In this document: one piece after another, positions 14,381 to 21,808 of the stretch
How positions within the stretch are numbered: position 1 is the stretch's first letter
Layout of the letters: each line of letters begins with the position of its first letter
Assembly (NCBI GenBank): GCA_959602645.1
Contig: CAUGTZ010000028.1
Coordinates: 1-32,339 of the forward strand
Origin: an uncultured Collinsella sp.
Lineage (GTDB): Bacteria; Actinomycetota; Coriobacteriia; Coriobacteriales; Coriobacteriaceae
Reading direction: 5' to 3'
DNA: 32,339 nucleotides
Position numbers and translations under genes: made by a program
The notes under the pieces: model-generated
Database searches by the model: none
The model's input: the letters and a program-made list of their open reading frames with translations, nothing else
What the model was told of the DNA's origin: nothing

Positions 14381-15391
14381 GTGGCAAAACAGCGCGTTAC
14401 GATCGCAGACGTCGCTCGAGAGGCGGGAACCTCGACGGCAAGCGTCTCGTATTACCTCAACGACAAACGAGAAAAGCTTAGCGAGAAGACGCAGAACAAA
14501 ATCGCGCGCGTCATTAAGGAACTCGGATACGTTCCCAACGCCCAAGCGCAGACGCTCACCGGCAAGCAAACCCACGTCATTGCCATCATCATTTTGGATA
14601 ACACCAACAAATGGGCGGGGCTCGTTCTCAATGGCATGGAGCAGGTCATGCTCCCCGCGGGCTACCAGACGGTCGTTTGCACGAGCAACTTTAACCCCGA
14701 GACCGAGCTCATGTACGTCGACAAGATGCTCTCGCTGGGCGTCGATGGCTTTATCATCCAGCCCACGGCAAACTTCAAAGCCGTGCACGACCGCATTAGA
14801 CGCGCCGGCAAGCCGGTCGTCTTTTTCGATGCGGCCATCTACAGCCCAGGCACCAGCTGGATCAAAACCAACCTCTACGACGGCGTGTACAATGCCACGC
14901 AGGCGCTTCTCGATGCCGGCTACGAGGACTTTTTCTCCATTGCCGCCAATATGACCGAAATGCGCACCCGCATGGAACGTTTTCAGGGATATGCCGAGGC
15001 ATTAGCCGCGAATGGGCAGCTCTACAAAGCCATCCCCATCGACCACAACAAGCCGTCAATCAACGAGCTTACCGAGTACTTTAAATTCAAGTTTAATCCC
15101 GCCAAGCGTACGCTCATCTTTGTCCAAAACCAATGGGCGCTCCCCCGCGTCTACAAGGCACTTCAGCCCATGGCCCATCTGCTTCCGCAGCAAATCGGCC
15201 TTTTGGGACTCAACTGCGAAGACTGGACTAATCTCACCACACCGACCGTCTCCACCATTATCGAGCCCGTCGACCAGGAAGGTCGCGAAGCAGCCGAGAT
15301 GCTGCTCGCCCTACTTGACGGCAGCAGCGAACCCGGCGAGCAGCGCATTCTCGAGTGCAAGCTCAACTGGCTCGACTCCACCTCGATCTAG
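14381..15391 (+). CDS. LacI/GalR-family regulator, divergent to the PTS operon
   Basis: A 336-residue LacI-type regulator with an N-terminal helix-turn-helix (VTIADVAREAGTSTASVSYYL), a hinge (RVIKELGYVPNAQAQTL) and a periplasmic-binding-like effector domain. I prefer the GTG start at 14381 because a perfect ribosome site (GGAAGGAG) precedes it at normal spacing and it places the helix-turn-helix at residues 4-23. An ATG 36 nt upstream has no such site. The divergent position next to EIIBC and the shared upstream region make it the likely local regulator, probably a repressor released by a sugar or sugar phosphate. Confidence 0.92.
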   Translation: MAKQRVTIADVAREAGTSTASVSYYLNDKREKLSEKTQNKIARVIKELGYVPNAQAQTLTGKQTHVIAIIILDNTNKWAGLVLNGMEQVMLPAGYQTVVCTSNFNPETELMYVDKMLSLGVDGFIIQPTANFKAVHDRIRRAGKPVVFFDAAIYSPGTSWIKTNLYDGVYNATQALLDAGYEDFFSIAANMTEMRTRMERFQGYAEALAANGQLYKAIPIDHNKPSINELTEYFKFKFNPAKRTLIFVQNQWALPRVYKALQPMAHLLPQQIGLLGLNCEDWTNLTTPTVSTIIEPVDQEGREAAEMLLALLDGSSEPGEQRILECKLNWLDSTSI

Positions 15392-15396
15392 ACCGC

Positions 15397-15425
15397 GGGA
15401 CAAATAAATCAGAAGTGTTTGTCCC
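15397..15425. terminator. GGGACAAA hairpin after the LacI gene
   Basis: GGGACAAA (15397-15404) and TTTGTCCC (15418-15425) pair perfectly around a 13-nt loop, 6 nt after the stop codon. It is either a weak terminator or another member of the GGGACA hairpin repeats. Confidence 0.5.
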
Positions 15426-15510
15426 AAATCTTAAGTATTTGTTCGACAAAACGGCCCCTGTCGGCTCCTGCTAGACTGGTAGATTCGCAACCGACTACCC
15501 AGGAGCCCCC

Positions 15511-16497
15511 ATGTCGCGCAAGTCCGCCTACAAGCAAGTACTTTCCATCGGCACCGCCGTGGTGCTGGGGTTTGCGCTGTTTACGGGATCGCTCGACGGG
15601 GCGCCCAAGCTGCTCTCGCCGCAAAGCGACGAGCAGGCGGCGGCTCTGGCCGAGAAGCAAAGCGAGAGCCCCAACCGCACCGACGACGAAGCAGACCTGG
15701 TTGCCCGGCTCGAATCAGGAACAGCGAGCTCCTCGGACTCTCAAAATAGCCAAGACTCTGGCGATGGCTCCGAATCCACCGCGACCAACACCAACGGCAA
15801 CGTTGCCTCCGCGGATAGTGCCGCCACCCCCATCGACGAGGTGGAAAACCCCAACCTCAACCGCGCCCGCGGCGTATACCTCAGCAGCATTCCCGACTAC
15901 GCGGGTAACCCCTATGTTGCCCTGCGCGCCGACAGCACGCACCCGCTCGGCACACCATTATTCACGCTCGATGAATACGAGCGCGCTACAGAAGAGGGCT
16001 GCTTTAAGAAATTCTCCAAGCTCGACAGCCTGGGCCGTACCCGCAAAGCGCTCGCCTGCGTAGGACCCGAATCGCTCGGCCAAGGCAAGCGCGGCGATAT
16101 CTCGCGTATCCATCCCGCCGGTTGGCACCAGCAGCGCTACGACTTTATTCCAGGCCAGAGCCTCTACAACCGCTGCCACCTCATCGCCTGGTCGCTCTGC
16201 GGCGAAAATGCCAATCGCAAGAATCTCCTCACCGGCACGCGCTATCTCAACGAAACGGGCATGCTGCCGTTTGAAGAGCAGATCCTCGGCTATATCCGCG
16301 ATACGGGCAACCACGTGCTCTACCGCGTCACGCCCATGTACAACGAAGAGGAACTTCTCTGCCGCGGCGTGCGCCTTGAGGCCCAATCGGTCGAGGACCA
16401 CGGCAAGACCCTCTGTTTCCACGTTTATTGCTACAACTTGCAGCCGCATGTGCAGATTGACTACGCCACCGGCCGCAACCAGGCCTCGGGGGACTAG
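15511..16497 (+). CDS. DNA/RNA non-specific endonuclease (DNA-entry nuclease-like), exported
   Basis: A 328-residue protein with a single N-terminal hydrophobic segment at about 9-26 (signal anchor or signal peptide). A low-complexity Ser/Asp/Thr-rich spacer follows at about 45-110, then a nuclease domain at about 115-320. The core motif YNRCHLIAWSLCGENANRKN carries the probable catalytic His223, with Asn238 in NLLTGTRYLNETGM as likely metal ligand. This is the EndA/NucA-like beta-beta-alpha-metal layout. The likely roles are extracellular DNA degradation for nutrients or DNA uptake; no competence genes are nearby. ATG 15511 has AGGAG upstream. It stands alone, downstream of the LacI gene. 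Confidence 0.88.
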   Translation: MSRKSAYKQVLSIGTAVVLGFALFTGSLDGAPKLLSPQSDEQAAALAEKQSESPNRTDDEADLVARLESGTASSSDSQNSQDSGDGSESTATNTNGNVASADSAATPIDEVENPNLNRARGVYLSSIPDYAGNPYVALRADSTHPLGTPLFTLDEYERATEEGCFKKFSKLDSLGRTRKALACVGPESLGQGKRGDISRIHPAGWHQQRYDFIPGQSLYNRCHLIAWSLCGENANRKNLLTGTRYLNETGMLPFEEQILGYIRDTGNHVLYRVTPMYNEEELLCRGVRLEAQSVEDHGKTLCFHVYCYNLQPHVQIDYATGRNQASGD

Positions 16498-16535
16498 CCC
16501 TAACCGCGACAAGAACCGATTTGCATCCCCCAGGG

Positions 16536-16574
16536 ATCAAAAAGGGCCGCTCCGGATTACCCAGAGCAGCCCTT
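16536..16574 (-). terminator. Terminator of the EF-G-like gene
   Basis: On the minus strand AAGGGCTGCTC pairs with GAGCGGCCCTT (one mismatch) and is followed by a run of Ts. It lies 35 nt past the stop codon of the EF-G-like gene and is placed to serve the convergent nuclease gene as well. Confidence 0.8.
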
Positions 16575-16608
16575 GCATCAACATGCGTGGCGCAGACAAA
16601 GCCACACG

Positions 16609-18684
16609 TTACTTGGCGCGGCCCTCCTCATAGCGCTCGACCAGCTTGGCCTGAACGTCATAAGGCACCTGCTCGTAGCCAGCGGGCTTCATGGTAAAGT
16701 CGCCCGTGCCGCGCGTGATAGAGCGCAGGCGCGTCGAGTAATCCGTCAGCTCGGCGAGAGGTGCCTGCGCGATAACCACGGTGTCGCCGCGCTCATCGGT
16801 CTCCATACCCGTCACGCGACCGCGCGAGGCCGAGATGTCGCCCATCACGGCGCCGGCGTAGCTCTCGGGGATAGTCACCGTGATTTCCTCGATGGGCTCC
16901 AGTACCACCGGATCGGCATCGGCGCATGCCTTGCGCAGGCCGATGCGAGCCGCCGCGCGGAATGCCATCTCGTTGGAGTCGACGCTGTGATACGAGCCGT
17001 CGTACACAGCCACGCGAATGCCCGTGAGCGGGTAGCCGGCAATAATACCGTCCTTCATGGTCTCCTGGACGCCCTTGTCCACGGCGGGGATCAGCGAGCG
17101 CGGAATACGGCCGCCCACGACCTCGTCCACAAACTCATAGCCATCGCTCGTGCCGTCGGGCCCAATGAGCGGCTCCACGCGCAGCCAGCAGTCGCCATAC
17201 TGACCGGCACCGCCAGTCTGCTTCTTGTGGCGGCCCTGGGCACTCGCCGTGCGGCGGATGGTCTCGCGATACGGAATGCGGATCGGCACGCTTTTGGCCA
17301 CGACCTTAGTGCGGTCCTCAAGACGATTGAGCAGGACCGAAACCTGCGCCTCGCCCACCGCCGAAATAATGGTCTGGCCAGTCTCCTCGTCGCGGTCGAT
17401 GCTCATAGTCGGATCGGCCTTGCAGGCCTTCTCGATAAACGTGTAGAGCTTCTCTTCGTCGCCGCGATTCTCGGCCTCAATGGCGATGCGGTACTGCGAG
17501 TTGGGGAACTTAAACGCCGCAGCCTCGACCTTACCGGTAATCGAGAGCGTATCGCCCGTCTCGGCAGCCAGCTTGGGCGCCACGATGATATCGCCGGCAT
17601 ACGCGTGTCCGACCTCGGTCATGTCACGACCGCACATCACATACAGGTGAGCCAGACGCTCGCCCTTGCGCGTGCGCGCATTGACCAGCTCAAGGCCCGG
17701 TTCAAGCGTACCCGTCAGCACCTTGATAAAGCTGATGCGCCCCTGTTGCGGATCGGCCAGGGTCTTAAACACAAATGCCACCGGACGGTCATCGTCACTC
17801 GAGATCTTGAGCGAGTCGCCGTCGATGAGCGGCATCTCGCCGTAGTCGGTCGGCGCCGGGAAGTACGTGGCGATGTCGTCCATCAGCGAGTTGACGCCCT
17901 GCTCCTTAATGCAATCGCCCGCAAAGACCGGCACAAAAATGCGCTCGGCAATCGCCTTCGACAGCAGGCCCTCGAGCTCTTCCTGCGTCAGCGTCTCCTC
18001 GCCTTCCAGGTATTTCATCATCAGTTCGTCGTCGGCCTCGGCCACCAACTCGCACAGATGGTCATGGGCCTCCTCGGCCTGGGCACGATACTCCTCGGGG
18101 ATCTCCGACTCAACGGCTTCAGCGCCGTTGCAATGGCGCGCCTTCATGCGCACCAGGTCGATAATGCCGTCAAAGTCCTCGCCCTCGCCCCAGGGAAGGG
18201 TCACGGCGCCCAGACGCGTACCAAAGCGCTCCTGCAGCAGGTCCATCGTGGTCGCAAAGCTGGCCTCGGAACGCGACAGACGGTTTACGAACACCGCGCG
18301 CGCCAGGCGCAGGTCCTCGGCCGCATACCAAAGCTTGACGGTCGTAGGCTGCGGGCCGGCCTCGGCGTCGACCACAAACAGAGCCGTCTCGCAAACGCTC
18401 ATAGCGGCAAAGGCATCACCGATAAAATCGGGGTAGCACGGGGCATCGAGCACGTTGATGCGGGCGCCCTTCCAGTCGATCGGCGCAATGGTCGTCGAGA
18501 TGGAAAATGCACGCTTGACCTCTTCAGGGTCATAGTCGAGCGTGGGCTTGGTGCCGTCGTGGCCGCCCAGGCGGGCGGTCTTGCCGGAAAGGTGGAGCAT
18601 GGCCTCGGCGAGTGAAGTCTTGCCCACCCCGCCTTGGCCTACGAGCACCACGTTCCTTACGTTGCCGGTCTTGGGAGCACCCAT
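16609..18684 (-). CDS. EF-G-like translation-factor paralogue with altered GTPase motifs
   Basis: A 691-residue protein collinear with elongation factor G: a GTPase domain (1-270), then domains II to V (RPVAFVFKTLADPQQGRISF, QGRHKKQTGGAGQYGD and the C-terminal GDISASRGRVTGME). It belongs to the EF-G-like, not the housekeeping, branch: the P-loop is GQGGVGKTS (16-24) instead of AHIDAGKTT. G3 reads DAPCYPDF (80-87) where EF-G has DTPGHVDF, losing the glycine and the catalytic histidine. G4 reads NRLS (134-137) where NKxD is expected. GTP binding or hydrolysis is therefore probably changed. ATG 18684 follows AAGGAGGT. The gene is monocistronic; the gap 18685-18924 holds no other gene. Confidence 0.9.
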   Translation of the reverse strand: MGAPKTGNVRNVVLVGQGGVGKTSLAEAMLHLSGKTARLGGHDGTKPTLDYDPEEVKRAFSISTTIAPIDWKGARINVLDAPCYPDFIGDAFAAMSVCETALFVVDAEAGPQPTTVKLWYAAEDLRLARAVFVNRLSRSEASFATTMDLLQERFGTRLGAVTLPWGEGEDFDGIIDLVRMKARHCNGAEAVESEIPEEYRAQAEEAHDHLCELVAEADDELMMKYLEGEETLTQEELEGLLSKAIAERIFVPVFAGDCIKEQGVNSLMDDIATYFPAPTDYGEMPLIDGDSLKISSDDDRPVAFVFKTLADPQQGRISFIKVLTGTLEPGLELVNARTRKGERLAHLYVMCGRDMTEVGHAYAGDIIVAPKLAAETGDTLSITGKVEAAAFKFPNSQYRIAIEAENRGDEEKLYTFIEKACKADPTMSIDRDEETGQTIISAVGEAQVSVLLNRLEDRTKVVAKSVPIRIPYRETIRRTASAQGRHKKQTGGAGQYGDCWLRVEPLIGPDGTSDGYEFVDEVVGGRIPRSLIPAVDKGVQETMKDGIIAGYPLTGIRVAVYDGSYHSVDSNEMAFRAAARIGLRKACADADPVVLEPIEEITVTIPESYAGAVMGDISASRGRVTGMETDERGDTVVIAQAPLAELTDYSTRLRSITRGTGDFTMKPAGYEQVPYDVQAKLVERYEEGRAK

Positions 18685-18924
18685 GATGACCTCCTTGCAG
18701 GGTCGCGCGCGATGCGCGACGCCAACGGGGAGAGTTCGCGGTCGATGCCGTCCCGGGAGCAGCATGGTCGGCAGCCGAGCCGACTCACCCTCCAAATGTC
18801 CTATGCCACCACCCTACCCTTGCAGTCGCCTGTCCATGCAGACCTTTCGGCACGCGTATGGATACGGGCGGCGAGAGGAGGGGGCGAGCTTGCAAGGCGA
18901 TTATTGAACCCCGCGGATGCAAAT

Positions 18925-18962
18925 ATAAAATGCCGCCCCAGGCCGTAAGACCTGCGGCGGCA
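18925..18962 (-). terminator. Terminator of the amino-acid ABC operon
   Basis: On the minus strand TGCCGCCGCAGG pairs with CCTGGGGCGGCA and is followed by TTTTAT. It lies 35 nt beyond the ATP-binding gene's stop codon and ends the minus-strand transport operon. Confidence 0.85.
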
Positions 18963-18996
18963 TCACCTCAATAAATAGTTGAGTAAATTGCTGAGC

Positions 18997-19761
18997 CTAT
19001 CCCTCGATACGACTCAAGAACTCGCGTGTACGCTGCTCGCGCGGATGATCGATAACCTGCTCGGCCGGACCCTCCTCGACAATGCGCCCGCCATCCATAA
19101 AGACCACGCGGTCGGCAACGTCGCGGGCAAACTGCATCGCGTGCGTCACGATCACCATCGTCATATTCTGCGCGGCCAGATCCTTGATGACGCGCAGAAC
19201 CTCGGCCGTCAGCTCTGGATCGAGCGCCGAGGTCGGCTCGTCAAAGAACAAGATTTCCGGGTCGAGCGCCAGGGCGCGGGCAATACTCACGCGCTGCTGC
19301 TGACCGCCCGAAAGCTCGCAGGGCACCTTGTTCTCGTTGCCCGTCAGCCCCATCTGTGCAATAAGCTCGTGTGCGCGGGCCTCCGCCTGCTCGCGCGGGC
19401 GCTTGAGCACGCGGATCGGCGCATCGGTGATGTTTTTCATCACGGTATAGTGCGGGAACAGATTGTAGTTCTGAAACACCAGACCAAACCGCGAGCGCGC
19501 CTGTTTAGGCACATCGCCCTTTGCGTACACCGCGCCCGAACCCGCATCCGTCGCGACGGCAAGGTCGCCAAACGAGAGCGAGCCACCGTCGAGCGTCTCG
19601 AGCAGCGTGGCACAGCGCAGCAGCGTGGACTTACCGCCGCCTGAAGGCCCGATAATCGCCACGACCTCGCCGCGCTTGACCTCGAGCGAGATATCCTTGA
19701 GCACCTCATTGCCGCCAAACGCCTTGCGTGCGTTCGCTATATTCATTACCGTTCCGGACAC
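18997..19761 (-). CDS. Polar amino-acid ABC transporter, ATP-binding protein
   Basis: A 254-residue ATPase of the GlnQ/HisP type. Motifs are Walker A GPSGGGKST, Q-loop QNYNLF, signature LSGGQQQR, Walker B EILFFDEPT and the switch histidine in IVTHAM. It energises uptake of a polar amino acid together with the permease and lipoprotein encoded upstream. I prefer the GTG start at 19761, because GGAGG lies 6 nt before it; ATG 19773 has no ribosome site and ATG 19746 only a weak one. An about 20-residue insertion between Walker A and the Q-loop (DAGSGAVYAKGDVP) is a little longer than in GlnQ. Confidence 0.93.
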   Translation of the reverse strand: MSGTVMNIANARKAFGGNEVLKDISLEVKRGEVVAIIGPSGGGKSTLLRCATLLETLDGGSLSFGDLAVATDAGSGAVYAKGDVPKQARSRFGLVFQNYNLFPHYTVMKNITDAPIRVLKRPREQAEARAHELIAQMGLTGNENKVPCELSGGQQQRVSIARALALDPEILFFDEPTSALDPELTAEVLRVIKDLAAQNMTMVIVTHAMQFARDVADRVVFMDGGRIVEEGPAEQVIDHPREQRTREFLSRIEG

Positions 19762-19799
19762 GGGAACCTCCATGTGTTTGAAAAGCACGACGGAACAGG

Positions 19800-20492
19800 C
19801 TAGTCGTGGTAGTAGTCAAGTCGCTTTTCGGCAGCGCCCAGCAGCATCTCGACGACGAAGTTAAAGACCCAGTAAATCAGCGCCGCAATTGCAAACGGTA
19901 CCATGCTCACCTGCGAGGCGACCAGCGCCTTGGCCGTCGAGAACATCTCGCCCACGCCGATGGCGAACGCCAGCGACGTGTCCTTGACCAGCGTGATGAT
20001 CTCGTTGCCCATCGCCGGCAAAATGCGCTTGGCGACCTGCGGCATCACGATATACAGAAACGTCTGCATGCGCGAATAGCCCAGCACCTCGGCAGCCTCG
20101 TATTGACCGCGCGGAATGGACTGCAGACCCGATCGATAGATCTCGGCAAAGTAGCCGGCATAGTTGATGATGAATGCCACAACGCACGCCGTCCATTTGG
20201 AATCGGGCGTGAGCGAAATGCCAAACACGTAATACGGGGCAAAGTAGATGGCAAACATCTGCAGCATGAGCGGCGTACCGCGCATCACCGAAATATAGAT
20301 GCGCGCAATCCAGCGGAGCGGCGCGATTTTGCTCATGCGCATAAACGCCACGGGGATTCCCAGCGGAATCGACCCCAGCAGCGTCAGCACAAACAGCTGC
20401 AAGCTGACCAAGAATCCCTGGCCAAGCATCTGCATCATGACCTGAATAGACAACCCAAGCTCTCTTTCACAGTAACGGAACAGCGAACCCAA
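19800..20492 (-). CDS. Polar amino-acid ABC transporter, permease
   Basis: A 230-residue HisM/GlnP-type membrane protein with about five hydrophobic helices and the EAA loop (GQYEAAEVLGYSRMQTFLYI) that contacts the ATPase. SVMRGTPLMLQ and YAGYFAEIYRSGLQSIP are family signatures. It forms the channel with the ATPase 38 nt downstream. The start is uncertain: TTG 20492 opens the frame, but ATG 20438 would give a 212-residue protein starting MMQMLGQG, just before the first helix, and neither has a strong ribosome site. A long palindrome occupies the gap upstream. Confidence 0.9.
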   Translation of the reverse strand: MGSLFRYCERELGLSIQVMMQMLGQGFLVSLQLFVLTLLGSIPLGIPVAFMRMSKIAPLRWIARIYISVMRGTPLMLQMFAIYFAPYYVFGISLTPDSKWTACVVAFIINYAGYFAEIYRSGLQSIPRGQYEAAEVLGYSRMQTFLYIVMPQVAKRILPAMGNEIITLVKDTSLAFAIGVGEMFSTAKALVASQVSMVPFAIAALIYWVFNFVVEMLLGAAEKRLDYYHD

Positions 20493-20498
20493 TGCTAA

Positions 20499-20605
20499 AG
20501 CGGGTTTTTCAGGTGCCCGAGTTTGCCGTGAAAGAGGAGCGCCGCGTACTAAATGTACGCAAGCGACGGTTTGAACGGCAAAATCGGGTGCCTGGGAAAG
20601 CCGCT
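20499..20605. repeat. 107-bp long imperfect palindrome between binding-protein and permease genes
   Basis: The outer arms 20499-20529 and 20575-20605 are 31 nt each and match at 25 positions, several mismatches being wobble pairs. A small inner inverted repeat (GCGTAC/GTACGC, about 20544-20560) lies at the centre. The right arm overlaps the binding-protein stop codon. It does not resemble the other hairpin families in the window. It may lower downstream expression, giving more binding protein than permease, or be a mobile palindrome. Confidence 0.75.
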
Positions 20606-21464
20606 ATTTGAGAACCCAGTTGTCGAAGGATAGACCATAGCTTGAATACTTATCGCAGAGGTCCTTGACCGTACCGTCCTCATAGAGCGCCTTGAGCGAC
20701 TCGGTCACGGCGTCGGCCGACTTGGTGTCGCCCTTCTTAAAGCCGACGGCGTAGTGCTCGCTGGACAGCGGCTTGTCGAGCTGCGTATAGGCATCGGGCT
20801 TGGCGGCAAGCTGATACTGGGCAATCGAAAGGTCGCATGCCACGGCATCGACCGCGCCGCTCTCGAGCTGCATAAAGGCCGTGTTGTACTCGCCAATGGT
20901 GTCAAGCGTGGCAAACGTCGCCGCCAGATCCTTCTGGTCGCCCTCGAGCACATCCTGTGCGGCGGAATCAGTCTGGGTAATCACGGTCTTACCGGCAAGA
21001 TCCTCCCAGCTCTTGATACCCGCGCCCTTCTTGACCACGAGCACCTGCTCGTTGAGCATGTACGGCTCGGAGAACGTGTAGTCGTCCTCGCGGCCCTCCA
21101 TGGTAAAGCCGTTCCAGATGCAGTTGATGGCACCCGAGTTGAGCAGCGTGTCCTTGGCATCCCAGTCGATGGCCTCGTATTTGACCTCCCAGCCCTGCTT
21201 GTCTGCAACGGCCTTGGCAAGGTCGAGGTCAAAGCCGGTGTACTCGCCGTCGTCGCCCACAAAGCCGTACGGAGGATAGGACTTATCAAAGCCCACCACG
21301 AGCTTCTTGGACTCCGCGGCGCCCTTCGTATCCTTGGCCGCGGCAGAGCCAGCAGCGGAGCCCTTGCCGGCACCACCGCCGCAGCCGACAAGACCAAGGC
21401 CAAGCACCGTGGCAAACGAGCCGGCTAGACCAACAAACTGACGACGAGACATATCGGTATTCAT
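20604..21464 (-). CDS. Amino-acid ABC transporter, substrate-binding lipoprotein
   Basis: A 286-residue extracellular solute-binding protein of family 3 (SBP_bac_3). The N-terminus carries a twin-arginine-like motif (SRRQF, 6-10), a hydrophobic stretch and a lipobox LVGC with lipid-bearing Cys28, then a Gly/Ala/Ser-rich linker. The binding fold starts near residue 60 (KKLVVGFDKSYPPYGFVGDDGEYTGFDLDL-type region, typical of polar amino-acid binders). ATG 21464 follows AGGGGGAA. It is the first gene of the transport operon, with a good promoter upstream. Both a Tat motif and a lipobox are present, so export as a folded lipoprotein is possible. Confidence 0.93.
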   Translation of the reverse strand: MNTDMSRRQFVGLAGSFATVLGLGLVGCGGGAGKGSAAGSAAAKDTKGAAESKKLVVGFDKSYPPYGFVGDDGEYTGFDLDLAKAVADKQGWEVKYEAIDWDAKDTLLNSGAINCIWNGFTMEGREDDYTFSEPYMLNEQVLVVKKGAGIKSWEDLAGKTVITQTDSAAQDVLEGDQKDLAATFATLDTIGEYNTAFMQLESGAVDAVACDLSIAQYQLAAKPDAYTQLDKPLSSEHYAVGFKKGDTKSADAVTESLKALYEDGTVKDLCDKYSSYGLSFDNWVLK

Positions 21465-21482
21465 GGTATTCCCCCTTGGTGG

Positions 21483-21502
21483 CACTTTAGTTAGATAAAG
21501 TG
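21483..21502. promoter_or_regulatory. CACTTTA inverted repeat in the ABC leader
   Basis: CACTTTA (21483-21489) and TAAAGTG (21496-21502) form an inverted repeat in the leader of the binding-protein gene. A third CACTTTA at 21527-21533 falls inside the promoter spacer. This looks like a repressor binding arrangement for an amino-acid-responsive regulator. Confidence 0.45.
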
Positions 21503-21520
21503 AGTCATGTAACGTTCAGC

Positions 21521-21549
21521 ATCATACACTTTACCTTGATAGAGTACAA
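21521..21549 (-). promoter_or_regulatory. Promoter of the amino-acid ABC operon
   Basis: On the minus strand TTGTAC (plus coordinates 21544-21549), a 17-nt spacer and TATGAT (21521-21526) match the sigma-70 consensus well, 57 nt upstream of the binding-protein start. Confidence 0.65.
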
Positions 21550-21808
21550 GGGAGGGTTTGCCAGGCGCGGACGGGGAGCGGCGCATAATTAAGTTTCCTG
21601 CTCTACAGTCCTGCGCAAGACGGAAAGCACATTAAGTGCTCTCCTGTTCGTGCGGAACTCGCGACAAACTTAACCCCTGCCCCGGCACCCGGCGGGCAAA
21701 CGTCGTTGGGCTTATCACTGACATGAAATGGGCGCTTGCATATCGTCCGCTAGCTTGGCACGGTACAATGCTTTCAGATTTCAATTTGTAAATTAGTGGG
21801 GTTAATTC
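21550..21808. other. Divergent intergenic region, no gene seen
   Basis: Between the ABC promoter and the methyltransferase gene I find no coding frame with family resemblance. A small palindrome AGCAC-ATTAA-GTGCT lies at 21627-21641. TACAAT near 21764 could be the -10 box of the methyltransferase promoter, but no clear -35 box is at the right distance. A small RNA cannot be excluded. Confidence 0.4.

Noticed and set aside
14145..14954. Plus-strand frame preceding and overlapping the second LacI gene
   Set aside because: It is Arg/Ser/Pro-rich shifted-frame translation of the LacI gene and its promoter region.
16573..18615. Long plus-strand open frame opposite the EF-G-like gene
   Set aside because: Antisense shadow; the minus-strand product has recognisable EF-G domains from end to end.
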